Shown piece after piece: positions 8,770-17,376 of a stretch of DNA of 64,000 nt. Source of the stretch: Parvularcula sp. (GTDB lineage Bacteria > Pseudomonadota > Alphaproteobacteria > Caulobacterales > Parvularculaceae). The notes under the pieces were generated by a model, which made no database searches, was not told the origin of the DNA, and was given only the letters and a program-made list of their open reading frames with translations. The stretch's first letter is position 1. Every line of letters starts with the position of its first letter. The position numbers and the translations under genes were made by a program. The stretch lies in NCBI GenBank assembly GCA_002704915.1, contig PAIP01000068.1:62001-126000 (forward strand), in the 5' to 3' direction.

Positions 8770-10068
8770 CTAGTCTTCGATGTTGTGACGGATGCGCTGT
8801 TTCAGGGCGCCGATATCGATCTGGTGAACGCTGCCGGAGCCTGCAAGATCGAGCGCATGGGCCGCCGCCGCGCCCATGGCGATGCACGGTCCCATCACAC
8901 GCACGGAGGAAAGGGCAGCCGAGTCCGCGTCGATGCAACGGCCGACAGCACAGAGATTATCTGCGCCTGCGACGGTGATCGACCCGAGCGGCACGGTATG
9001 AACATGGTCCTCGTCAAAGACCTCCCACACATAGCCTTCGCGATTGTGATGCTGTTCCAGGGGCCAGGAACAGCGGGCAATGGCGTCGTCGAATTTTTTG
9101 CCCGCGCGCACTTCGTCGACCGTGAGATGATGGGTTCCGACAATCCAGCGCGTCTGGCGAATGCCTGGCAGGCCATAGGCGCGGATTTTCGCCTTGCCGA
9201 ACGCTTCGGGAAACTCATTGCGCAGGAAGACAAGCGTCCTGTCCGCCTGGTCCTTTCCGTCGATCTGTTTTTCCGCCGCCTCGAACGGATCGAGCGGCGT
9301 TTCGATATGCGTCATGTTGACGATAGCGACGTCGCGGTCGGGATAACGCAAGGCGAAACCGTCGCGGCGCATCATGCCGTAATCGCCGCCCTTATCGCGG
9401 ATGCGCGCGCCCATCTCTTCCCAACCGGGACGTTTATCGTCGTTGAAATTTTCGATGACCAACATCTGCGAGCCATAGACCTGCCCGTTTTTGTGCATGC
9501 GGCAATCGAAACCGGCTTCCCATGTAATCGCCGCATCGCCGGTCGCATCGATAAAGGCGTCCGCCTTGACGCGCACATCGCCATGGCGCGTGGCTGCATC
9601 GATGGAGGTCACGCGCCGCCCATCGCGGTTGACGCGGCGGATGATGGCGCCGGTGAGCGGCGTCACGCCGGCTTCCAGAATTTTTCGCTCAACCCAGCGG
9701 CCCAGCGCCACCTCGTCATACATGGCGACTTTCATGACCCCGCCGCCGACCACTTTTAGATCGCCAGCGGCGCCCAGCTCTTCCAGTAATTCATCCGCGA
9801 CGCCATGGGTGAGCTGACGCCCATTGTCGCCCGGCGTGAAAAGACCGCAGAACATCCCGATGATGGAATTGACCGCCTGTCCGCCAAGCGACGGAAGGCC
9901 GTCAATCAGAATGACATCGCGCCCCGCACGCGCAGCCTCAATCGCTGCGGACATGCCGGACGCGCCCGATCCCACGACGCAGATATCGCAGCCTCGCTCA
10001 AGGACCTCCGGACGCGAAGACCGCGAGACGATTTTCGTTTCCGGATCAAACGGACGGTCAAGCGCCAT
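8770..10068 (-). CDS. FAD-dependent oxidoreductase (FAD_oxidored family)
   Basis: A 432-residue flavoprotein. The Rossmann motif VVGSGASGMSAAIEAARAG sits at about residues 31-49, followed by an acidic strand end (LIDG) and the S-L-G-G-Q-A-V-N-S segment typical of the FAD_oxidored family. A second conserved region is D-A-F-I-D-A-T-G-D-A. No signal peptide is seen, so it should be cytosolic. It is the first gene of the minus-strand cluster and faces the PQQ alcohol dehydrogenase across a 244-bp divergent region that contains an inverted repeat. The start ATG 10068 has AAGGGA nine bases upstream. It probably oxidises the first imported intermediate; the substrate is unknown. Confidence 0.88.
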   Translation of the reverse strand: MALDRPFDPETKIVSRSSRPEVLERGCDICVVGSGASGMSAAIEAARAGRDVILIDGLPSLGGQAVNSIIGMFCGLFTPGDNGRQLTHGVADELLEELGAAGDLKVVGGGVMKVAMYDEVALGRWVERKILEAGVTPLTGAIIRRVNRDGRRVTSIDAATRHGDVRVKADAFIDATGDAAITWEAGFDCRMHKNGQVYGSQMLVIENFNDDKRPGWEEMGARIRDKGGDYGMMRRDGFALRYPDRDVAIVNMTHIETPLDPFEAAEKQIDGKDQADRTLVFLRNEFPEAFGKAKIRAYGLPGIRQTRWIVGTHHLTVDEVRAGKKFDDAIARCSWPLEQHHNREGYVWEVFDEDHVHTVPLGSITVAGADNLCAVGRCIDADSAALSSVRVMGPCIAMGAAAAHALDLAGSGSVHQIDIGALKQRIRHNIED

Positions 10069-10197
10069 GCAACGGTCCCTTCAATAGGCGCGCCAGATTT
10101 GAACAGCGCCCCATTACAAACGCCGCGCGGTTTTTGCATTGCAGCAACCGGCGACGCCTCTTTTCAGCATTGAAGCATACTTCCCGCCCTATTCAGC

Positions 10198-10231
10198 CAT
10201 CGAACCAAGAACGAATTCGTTCCTTTCGATG
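10198..10231. promoter_or_regulatory. Nested inverted repeat in divergent promoter region, candidate operator
   Basis: A perfect 14-bp palindrome, GAACGAATTCGTTC, at 10209-10222 lies between outer arms CATCGAA (10198-10204) and TTCGATG (10225-10231). It sits between the divergent FAD oxidoreductase cluster (start 10068) and the PQQ dehydrogenase (start 10313). The symmetry suggests a dimeric regulator site that could control both directions. No regulator gene is adjacent, so the binding protein is not identified. Confidence 0.45.
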
Positions 10232-10312
10232 AACGCAAGGGCGCGAAGGTTCAGATTGAACCGGCGCATCGCAACAGGGTAACTTTTTCGTTCGGTCAAA
10301 GAGGCGGCGGGC

Positions 10313-12487
10313 ATGGGGCGCATCAGAACAGTTTTCTTCATCTTGTCAGGCGCCGTTCTCGCCGCCTGCGGAGGCGGGTCGGAACACACTGCGCCGGGCG
10401 CAACAGAACTCCCTGCCGCAGAAACTGCAAAAACTGACTCGCCGGCCGTCGCCGCCGTTGACGCGGCTCGCCTTTCCAATGCAGCTGCCGATCTCGACAA
10501 CTGGCTTTCCTATGGCCGCAGCTATGCGGAGCAGCGTTACTCCCCGCTCGATCAAATCAATGACGAAAACATCGATGAGCTGGGCCTCGCCTGGGCGGTC
10601 GAGCTCGACACCAATCGCGGACAGGAAGCGACGCCGCTCATTATTGACGGCGTCATGTATGTCTCCACCGCCTGGTCGAAGGTGATGGCGCTCAATGCGG
10701 CGAGCGGCGAAGTCCTCTGGCGGTTCGATCCGGAGAATATCGGCGCCAAGGCAGCCCATGCCTGCTGCGATGTGGTCAATCGTGGCGTCGCTGTCTGGAA
10801 CGGCAAGATCTATGTGGGCACGATCGACGGACGCCTGATCGCCCTTGCCGCGGCGACCGGCCGTAAAGTCTGGGAAACGATCACCGTCGATCAGGAAAAG
10901 CCCTACACCATCACCATGGCGCCGCGCGCCGTGAAGGGCAAAATCATCATCGGCAACTCCGGCGCGGAACTCGGCGTGCGCGGCTATGTCTCCGCTTACG
11001 ATGCGGAAACCGGCGATCTTGTCTGGCGGTTTTACACCGTGCCCGGCGATCCGGCGGATGGACCCGACGACGCCGCGTCAGACGAGGCGCTCGCCGAGCT
11101 TGCCCTGCCCACCTGGCATGGCGAATGGTGGACGCTGGGCGGCGGCGGCACGGTCTGGGACTCCGTCGTTTATGACGAAGCGTTCGACCAGTTGCTTGTG
11201 GGCGTGGGCAATGGCGCGCCGTGGAATCATCGCTACCGGTCAGAGGGCAAGGGCGATAATCTTTTCCTGTCCTCGATCCTCGCCCTTAATCCCGACACCG
11301 GCGCCTATAAATGGCATTATCAGGCAAGCCCCGGCGACACCTGGGATTACACCAATACGCAGCAGATCACGCTTGCCGATCTTGAGATCGACGGCGAGAT
11401 GCGAAAGGTGCTGATGCAGGCGCCGAAAAACGGCTTCTTCTATGTGATCGACCGCGAAAACGGAAAGCTGATCTCCGCCGAGCCATATGTCTACCAGAAC
11501 TGGGCGGAGCGCATCGATCTTGAAACCGGCCGTCCCGTGGAAACGCCGAACGCGCGTTATACTGACGGACCGCAAATGGTGCTGCCCGGCGGCATTGGCG
11601 GACATGCCTGGCAGCCCATGAGCTATAATCCCGACACCGGCCTTGTTTATATTCCGGCGATGACTGTGCCCCTCGTTTACGAGCACAACGAGAATTACGA
11701 AGTTCACTATGGCCGCTGGAATACCGGCGTGACCTTCACCGATCCGCCGGAAACGCCCGAACTCCGTGGTGACGTGGACGCGCGCCGGGCGCAAATGCGC
11801 GCCTTGCAGAAAGGCTATCTCATCGCCTGGGATCCGGTCGCGCAAGAACCGCGCTGGACCGTTGAGCGCGAATGGCCGTGGAATGGCGGCACGCTGACCA
11901 CCGGCGGCAACCTCATCTTCCAGGGCACGCCCCACGGGGCGTTCGAGGCGCGCGCCGCCGATAACGGCAAGCTTTTATGGTCGTTTCAAAGCCATCGCGG
12001 GATTATGGCGGGCCCCGCAACCTATCGCGTCGAAGGCGAGCAATATGTAGCGGTCATGGGCGGTTATGGCGGCTCCATGGGTATGGCGACGCCCGATGAA
12101 CGCAACAGATACACCCCCCCCAACGGCTTACTGATGGCGTTCAAGCTCGATGGCGATGCGACGCTGCCGACTTATGAACCTGTTCCGCGCCCGGACCCGG
12201 CGCCGTCGGATGAGACCTTCTCCGATGCGCAGCTACAAACCGGCCAGGACAAATACTTCACCTATTGCGCGATCTGTCATAACGGGCCGACAAATCCCGA
12301 CCTTGATCGCACGCCTTATATGCAAGACGCCGGCGCCTGGGAAGCAATCGTCATCGACGGCGCGCTTGAAGACAGTGGCATGGCCAGCTTCCGGGATTAT
12401 CTGAGCACAGACGAATCCGAAGCGATCCGGGCTTACGTGAACACGCTGGCGCGCGATCTCGCAGAACGGGAAGGCGGCGCGCAATAG
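10313..12487 (+). CDS. PQQ-dependent quinohaemoprotein alcohol dehydrogenase, lipoprotein
   Basis: 724 residues. The N-terminus is a lipoprotein signal with lipobox V-L-A-A-C (Cys 19), so the mature enzyme is probably membrane-anchored in the periplasm. The body is an eight-bladed PQQ propeller with repeated W-motifs (A-x-D-x-x-T-G-x-x-x-W) and the vicinal disulfide pair HACCDV near residue 150 that stacks on PQQ. A C-terminal cytochrome c domain has the haem site C652-A-I-C-H656. This arrangement is that of type II quinohaemoprotein alcohol dehydrogenases, which oxidise primary or secondary alcohols and pass electrons to the respiratory chain. No pqq biosynthesis genes are in the window. It is convergent with, and four bases from, the TfdA-like gene. 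Confidence 0.93.
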   Translation: MGRIRTVFFILSGAVLAACGGGSEHTAPGATELPAAETAKTDSPAVAAVDAARLSNAAADLDNWLSYGRSYAEQRYSPLDQINDENIDELGLAWAVELDTNRGQEATPLIIDGVMYVSTAWSKVMALNAASGEVLWRFDPENIGAKAAHACCDVVNRGVAVWNGKIYVGTIDGRLIALAAATGRKVWETITVDQEKPYTITMAPRAVKGKIIIGNSGAELGVRGYVSAYDAETGDLVWRFYTVPGDPADGPDDAASDEALAELALPTWHGEWWTLGGGGTVWDSVVYDEAFDQLLVGVGNGAPWNHRYRSEGKGDNLFLSSILALNPDTGAYKWHYQASPGDTWDYTNTQQITLADLEIDGEMRKVLMQAPKNGFFYVIDRENGKLISAEPYVYQNWAERIDLETGRPVETPNARYTDGPQMVLPGGIGGHAWQPMSYNPDTGLVYIPAMTVPLVYEHNENYEVHYGRWNTGVTFTDPPETPELRGDVDARRAQMRALQKGYLIAWDPVAQEPRWTVEREWPWNGGTLTTGGNLIFQGTPHGAFEARAADNGKLLWSFQSHRGIMAGPATYRVEGEQYVAVMGGYGGSMGMATPDERNRYTPPNGLLMAFKLDGDATLPTYEPVPRPDPAPSDETFSDAQLQTGQDKYFTYCAICHNGPTNPDLDRTPYMQDAGAWEAIVIDGALEDSGMASFRDYLSTDESEAIRAYVNTLARDLAEREGGAQ

Positions 12488-12491
12488 CGAT

Positions 12492-13403
12492 CTACTGCGC
12501 GGCTTTCGCCATAAGGGCCCCGGTCGACGACGTCTCCGGCCCGGATTCATTGATGGTGGCGCGGCGGAGATCGCGGCGATCCTTAAAGCGATTGAAAGCC
12601 GTGCCGCGATGAAGCGTGCAGCGATTATCCCAGATGAGAAGGTCGCCGGGCCGCCAATGATGGGAATAGATAAATTGCGGCTCCGTCGCTAATTCCATTA
12701 GCTCGGCGAGCAGCGCATCGCTCTCCTTTTCATTCATCCCGACAATGTGAGACGCATGTTTGCCGATATAAAGCGCCTTGCGGCCATTGGCGGAAATCCG
12801 AACGAGATCATGCTCCACCGGCGGCATAAGGCGGCGCATCTCTTCGGAAACGGCGCCGCCATATTCATATTTCGCGCGCACGCCCCACAGGTCATGCACC
12901 GCCTTCAACCCGTCGAGACGCTTTTTCATGTCGTCTGGAAGCGCGTCATAGACCGCGCGCGTGTCTACGAATTCCGTGTTGGCGCCTGTCTCTGGCGTTT
13001 CATAAGCAAGCAGTAGCGACCATTTCGACGGCAACGCATTGAAGGAGCTGTCAGTGTGAAACCGCTCATTGCCGAGATTGAATTTTGTGCGCGGGTCGTC
13101 CGGCGGAATGATCTTGCCGTCTGCATCGAGGTTGGAGATGTCGTAAAGTTCAGGACTGATGCGGTATTTTATTGTTGAAGGGCGATCGGACATTTTCGGC
13201 GGAAGCTCAAGCGGGCCGAATGCTCTTGCAAACCGCAAATGACCTTCGTCGCTGGGATGCAAACCGCGCAGGACAAGAACGGCGTGCTCGGCCATCAACT
13301 CTTCAATAAGATCTATCTGATCCGGGGTGATGTCTGCTTCGAGGTCAAATCCCAGCATTTCGGCGGCGAATAGCGGATGCAATTTGTTGACCTGATAGTC
13401 CAT
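12492..13403 (-). CDS. TfdA-like Fe(II)/2-oxoglutarate dioxygenase
   Basis: 303 residues of the TauD/TfdA family. It has the iron ligands H-x-D in E-R-F-H-T-D-S-S-F, the distal His in DNRCTLHRGTAF, and the Arg that binds 2-oxoglutarate in D-L-R-R-A-T. The phrases LMAEHAVLVLRG, RAFGPLE and DNRCTLHRG are closer to TfdA (2,4-D type ether-cleaving enzymes) than to TauD. A paralogue is encoded at 30229-31119. The start ATG 13403 has GGGAGAG upstream, and the longer frame to 13514 would run through the TonB receptor's terminator. Cleavage of an ether, or hydroxylation next to a carboxylate, is expected; the natural substrate is unknown. Confidence 0.9.
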   Translation of the reverse strand: MDYQVNKLHPLFAAEMLGFDLEADITPDQIDLIEELMAEHAVLVLRGLHPSDEGHLRFARAFGPLELPPKMSDRPSTIKYRISPELYDISNLDADGKIIPPDDPRTKFNLGNERFHTDSSFNALPSKWSLLLAYETPETGANTEFVDTRAVYDALPDDMKKRLDGLKAVHDLWGVRAKYEYGGAVSEEMRRLMPPVEHDLVRISANGRKALYIGKHASHIVGMNEKESDALLAELMELATEPQFIYSHHWRPGDLLIWDNRCTLHRGTAFNRFKDRRDLRRATINESGPETSSTGALMAKAAQ

Positions 13404-13418
13404 CGTCAGCGCTCTCCC

Positions 13419-13455
13419 AAAAAAAGCCGCCGCCCCGAAAATACGGAGCGGCGGC
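13419..13455 (-). terminator. Rho-independent terminator of the TonB receptor gene
   Basis: A GC-rich 12-bp stem (13426-13437 with 13444-13455, one mismatch) and a 6-base loop are followed on the minus strand by seven T residues (A run at 13419-13425). It lies 29 bp after the stop of the TonB receptor and ends 16 bp before the dioxygenase start, separating the two transcripts. Confidence 0.85.
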
Positions 13456-13483
13456 CGCTTTCGCAATGGATTTTGCGATAGCC

Positions 13484-16030
13484 TTAGAAGCTCTTCTTGA
13501 CCTGGATGTACCACTCACGGGGCGCGGCCGGCTGGCCCTCCGTCCCCGGCTGACCGAAGGCGGTCAGGTCGAAGATGTTGTGGAAGTACTCTTTGTCGAA
13601 GAGGTTTGTGGCGCCGACAGCGACCTGGAAATCGCCATCGTCATTCACATAGGTGACGCGGCCGTTGAACACCGACTGAGACGGAATGCTGGCAATCGCC
13701 GTCGTCGCATTGAACGCAATCGACGACTGATAGAACCAGTCGATCCGCGGCGTGATGGAGCCGCCGAGACCCGCCGCCGGGATCTCATAGGCGACGCCCG
13801 CCGAGCCCGTCCATTCCGGAACATAGACCGGATCGGTGTTGACGATCGCGGGATTGTTCTGCAGCTCAGGCGCTTTGAACTGAGTCCAGCCGCCTGAAGC
13901 GTTGATCATCAGACCTTCCACCGGACGCCAGTCGATCTCGGCCTCGATGCCTTTCACTTTGCCTGGCGTGTTGATGTAATTGGTCTTGGGAATACAGGTG
14001 ACGCCTACAGCCGCGACGGTCCCTGACACCGTACCCTCATTTCCGACATCGACACAGGTCGAGGTGTTCTCGCCCGTGATGATATAGCTTTGGGGACCCG
14101 GCACGACGCAGTCGCCGGTTGTGCCGCTGTCAATACACTCCGCGCCGCCAGCCGGCGTGATGCGCTGCTTATAGTCTGTATAGAAGCCGGCAATGTTCAC
14201 CCGCATCGTATTGTCAAAGAGGTCGCCCTTGAAGCCAAGTTCGTAGGCGATCGCTTCTTCCGGATCCACGGCCACAAGTTGGGAAGCCTGGAACGGACGC
14301 GGGTTGAAAGCGCCCGGGCGATAGCCGGACGCCGCTGAGCCATAGACCGTGACCATATCGGTCAACTGGTAATCGAGGCCTGCGCGCCAATCGAAATTGT
14401 CACTGGCGACCACAACCTGCGTATCGATGGGGCCGTTATTGAAGTCGACGATCTTTTCATCATCCGAATAGCGACCGCCCAGGGTGATGCCGAGACGCGG
14501 CCCGAACGGACGGAAGACGCCTTGCGCAAACGCAGCCTTGGCGCTTGAGTCAAAGACGATAACCGCATTCTGCTGCAAGTTGATAAACGGAATCGATACA
14601 TTCGACGTTGTCTGGCCGTCCGATGAATAGAAGAAACCGCCAAAAGTCAGATCCATGAACTCGCTGTTATAATTAAAGCGAGGTTCAACCGTCCACTGTT
14701 GGTGATCGATCTGCGACTTCACCGTCTGGATGCCGAGCGGAGACCCGTCCGTATCGTTGATGCCGGTTGTGTAGACATCGCGGAAGCCGGCGTTCATCGT
14801 GAAGCTCAGATTATCGGAAAGTTCGATATTGGTTTTTAGAGCAAAGCCGTAATTCTCGATTACCGCTTTCCGGGGAAGTTGCGCCCCGCCGCGATCGCCG
14901 CTGCCGTTATAATAGGTGCAGTCCACCATCGGATCGGTGGCGCAACCGGCGGGATACTCGCTGCCCGCCGGAATAGGATCGGCATAGGTAGCGTATGTCG
15001 TATAAAGACTGTCCGTCAGGAAGCGCTCATCGTAGCGTATGCCCCAGAGAGGCTCATAGATGAGATCCGACAGAGTTTCCGTCGATGCGATAGGATTGAT
15101 CTGGACCTGCTTGTCCGCCACCGGCGACGACTGGTCATTTGTGTAATCAGTCGTGAAGGTGACATCCCAGTTCGCGCCTTCATATTTCAAGGATCCGCGA
15201 AGCGCCTGCACATCCTGCCCCCCATAAGTGTCGAGAACGCAGTCATCGCCAGAGGTCGCGCCCGCAGTTGGGTTTGCGAAACCGCCAGAAGGATCGAGAG
15301 ACGGGAATGTTCCCGCCAGTTCCGGCGTGCCGTTCTGGAACATGGCGCATCGGAAATCGAGGAGGTCCTGATAGCCTTTACGGCTTTTCGAAACGCCCGA
15401 CATGCGGAAGTACAGGTTATCCGCGAGCGGATAGTTGAAGCCGGCGCGAATATCGGTGCGGTTAAAGGCGCCGTAGGTCGCGTCAATATAGGCTTCGGGC
15501 TCCGGTCCGGGCTCCTTGGCGATGATGTTCACCGCGCCGCCAATGGCGTTACGGCCAAAGGTCGTACCCTGCGGGCCGCGCAGCACCTCGACACGCTCGA
15601 TATCGAGCAGATCGAATACAGATCCGGCGAGCAGTGCGTAATACTGATCGTCGACATAGAAAGCGACGCCAGGTTCAAAGGCGAGGTTGAAGTCGTTTTG
15701 ACCAATGCCGCGAATATACGCGGTCACTGCACGACCAAAAGCGACCTGAGCCTGCTCAAAGCTGGCGTTCGGCACAAGTCGGCCCACATCTTCGATGCTG
15801 TCCATGGCGCGTGCTTCGAACTCGCCAGCCGTCACTGCGGTGATGGCGAGCGGCGTGTCCTGAAGATTGGTCTCGCTGCGCGTGGCCGTAACCGTAATCT
15901 GGTCCAGGCCGCCGCGGTCTTCTTCATCGTCCTGTGCAAACGCCGGCGCGGTGAGCGCCAGCGCCCCGACGGACGCACTGAGCAGGACGGAGGTCCGCCG
16001 GCTCACAGTTATATGGGATTTCGCTTTCAT
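13484..16030 (-). CDS. TonB-dependent outer-membrane receptor
   Basis: 848 residues. A signal peptide (~residues 1-32, ending A-P-A-F-A) is followed by a plug domain with R-S-E-T-N-L-Q-D-T-P-L-A, the I-R-G-I-G segment, and the E-R-V-E-V-L-R-G-P-Q-G-T-x-F-G-R-N-A-I-G-G-A-V-N motif. A long beta-barrel follows, ending in an aromatic C-terminus (VKKSF) as outer-membrane barrels do. The barrel is large and rich in Asp/Asn/Gly loops, as in receptors of Caulobacterales and Sphingomonadales that import plant- or algae-derived compounds. The ribosome site GGGAAGGGAAGGG precedes ATG 16030. No regulator is adjacent; the ligand is unknown, although the neighbouring dioxygenase and dehydrogenase hint at an aromatic or alcohol compound. 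Confidence 0.93.
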   Translation of the reverse strand: MKAKSHITVSRRTSVLLSASVGALALTAPAFAQDDEEDRGGLDQITVTATRSETNLQDTPLAITAVTAGEFEARAMDSIEDVGRLVPNASFEQAQVAFGRAVTAYIRGIGQNDFNLAFEPGVAFYVDDQYYALLAGSVFDLLDIERVEVLRGPQGTTFGRNAIGGAVNIIAKEPGPEPEAYIDATYGAFNRTDIRAGFNYPLADNLYFRMSGVSKSRKGYQDLLDFRCAMFQNGTPELAGTFPSLDPSGGFANPTAGATSGDDCVLDTYGGQDVQALRGSLKYEGANWDVTFTTDYTNDQSSPVADKQVQINPIASTETLSDLIYEPLWGIRYDERFLTDSLYTTYATYADPIPAGSEYPAGCATDPMVDCTYYNGSGDRGGAQLPRKAVIENYGFALKTNIELSDNLSFTMNAGFRDVYTTGINDTDGSPLGIQTVKSQIDHQQWTVEPRFNYNSEFMDLTFGGFFYSSDGQTTSNVSIPFINLQQNAVIVFDSSAKAAFAQGVFRPFGPRLGITLGGRYSDDEKIVDFNNGPIDTQVVVASDNFDWRAGLDYQLTDMVTVYGSAASGYRPGAFNPRPFQASQLVAVDPEEAIAYELGFKGDLFDNTMRVNIAGFYTDYKQRITPAGGAECIDSGTTGDCVVPGPQSYIITGENTSTCVDVGNEGTVSGTVAAVGVTCIPKTNYINTPGKVKGIEAEIDWRPVEGLMINASGGWTQFKAPELQNNPAIVNTDPVYVPEWTGSAGVAYEIPAAGLGGSITPRIDWFYQSSIAFNATTAIASIPSQSVFNGRVTYVNDDGDFQVAVGATNLFDKEYFHNIFDLTAFGQPGTEGQPAAPREWYIQVKKSF

Positions 16031-16097
16031 AGTTCCCTTCCCTTCCCGTAGTTGAGTTTAGATGGTTAACGAGCTTTTAGTTCTCATAGTCTTGAAA

Positions 16098-16115
16098 AAT
16101 CCTTACCTAAGGATT
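16098..16115 (-). terminator. Perfect palindrome at the crystallin-like gene end, probable terminator
   Basis: AATCCTTA and TAAGGATT form an 8-bp perfect stem with a two-base centre. On the minus strand it is followed by T residues (A run 16095-16099), and it contains the stop codon of the 16107-16787 gene. This reads as a weak intrinsic terminator; it also lies 68 bp upstream of the TonB receptor start and could be an operator instead. Confidence 0.4.
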
Positions 16116-16787
16116 GCGGGTCGGCTCCGCGCAAAGGAGATCGCCGATAACCTGACGCTCTCCCCGGGCGACCGCCTCTGAAAACTGGACCTCTTCAAAT
16201 CCCGCCTCACGACAAAAGTCCCGGGCCGCCGATTTGTCGGCAGCCTCAATAGGTTCGCCGTCAAACATCGGGGTTTTGAAGAAATGCGCTTTATGACCGC
16301 GCAGCACTGCCTCGGCGCTGGCCACAGGCTCGGCCGGCGCCCCGCCAGCGACCGGCGCTGACTGCGCCGCTGCACGAGGCCGGCTGACAATCTCAGGCGT
16401 TTTCGGGGTTTCCGCCGCCATTGCGGCCGGCGCCGCCGCCTCTTCAATGGGGCGCAGGGACCGCACGCGGGTGAAGAAACCGAACTCTTTTTTCAGGCTG
16501 GTGATCTCGGTTCCCGCATCCACATCCATGCAGGCGCCGCGAAAATCGTTTCGGGTGCAAATCTCCCACCGCCCCGACACGACCGAGGCTGAGTGAAACG
16601 GAAAGCGGACGTCAATATCGGCCACGGCGCCGCTGAAGGTGACCTTCTTCCCCGACATTCCGACTTTTTCGTACATCTCGAGCACAGGCGGCTCCGAACT
16701 CTCACTGGCGCCCGCCTGCGAAATGGAAACGATCGCAGCGATGGCGCTGACACTGAACGCCCAGGCGCATTTTTTTAAACAGCGCAT
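16107..16787 (-). CDS. Secreted beta/gamma-crystallin-fold protein
   Basis: 226 residues. A signal peptide (residues 1-27, ending Q-A-G-A-S) is followed at about residues 33-113 by one beta/gamma-crystallin-like domain: L-E-M-Y-E-K-V-G-M-S-G-K-K-V-T-F, a W-E-I-C-T-R-N-D-F-R-G-A-C-M-D-V strand pair, and the closing R-V-R-S-L-R-P-I. The rest is Ala/Pro-rich linker and a short Cys-containing tail. Such domains bind calcium or stabilise envelopes in bacteria, but the calcium motif (N/D-N/D-x-x-S/T-S) is not clear here. It stands alone between two TonB receptor transcripts. Function not known; the periplasmic location is an inference from the signal peptide. Confidence 0.75.
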   Translation of the reverse strand: MRCLKKCAWAFSVSAIAAIVSISQAGASESSEPPVLEMYEKVGMSGKKVTFSGAVADIDVRFPFHSASVVSGRWEICTRNDFRGACMDVDAGTEITSLKKEFGFFTRVRSLRPIEEAAAPAAMAAETPKTPEIVSRPRAAAQSAPVAGGAPAEPVASAEAVLRGHKAHFFKTPMFDGEPIEAADKSAARDFCREAGFEEVQFSEAVARGERQVIGDLLCAEPTRNP

Positions 16788-17376
16788 TCCAAATCCCCCC
16801 GGACCTGAAAAACATCATGACTTGCTTTCAGAGGGCCTTCAATATTGTTTCGGAAGCCTTATTTTGCGGAATTCCTCCGCATATGGATGGTTTGTTCTCG
16901 GCGACTGAGCGCAGCGCTTCGAAACAATTTTCGGTATGTAGCGCGGCTACAACAGCGATTACGCAAGCGCAAAAATAACCGCTGCAACGCAACAAAAGCG
17001 CACTACCAGAATCAAGCCTTTGAAAAAACTTGTAAACGGCTGCCAGATACCATGCTGAACTGCGAAGGGCGCAGTCAGGCCACAAAAATGGCGTTTAGAG
17101 ATTTCATTTGTAGAGTTTCCACTTTGCAGCACGGTCAGCCAGAGAAACGAAAAAGCCCGACGTTTTTTGTCGTGAAAAATTTCGCCAAACGTCGCTAGTG
17201 ATTTCTCAGTAGGTCGCCTGCGCAAGGACGTTGCAGGCCGTCCGCCGCCAACGCCGGTCGACTTCATGTGAATTTCAGCGAAAAACCGATGCCGCCATCA
17301 TGATCATGGCGATCGGAACAAGTGGGTCTCGCAAAGATTAACCAGCCGGCCTTGGCTGCACCGTCATCAGATTTGT
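16788..17376. other. Intergenic stretch without a convincing gene
   Basis: About 590 bp between the crystallin-like gene start and the TonB receptor stop. Short open frames on both strands have no family features and poor codon pattern. It contains small inverted repeats (for example GCGGA-N5-TCCGC near 16867) and is visibly more AT-rich than its neighbours. It presumably holds the promoter of the minus-strand crystallin-like gene; nothing more can be supported. Confidence 0.5.

Noticed and set aside
14879-16051. 390-codon open frame on the plus strand opposite the TonB receptor
   Set aside because: It is the antisense shadow of a clear receptor gene in GC-rich DNA; the translated product is Arg/Ile-rich with no domain.
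16845-17198. 117-codon frame in the intergenic stretch
   Set aside because: Basic, low-complexity translation, no ribosome site, AT-rich noncoding surroundings.
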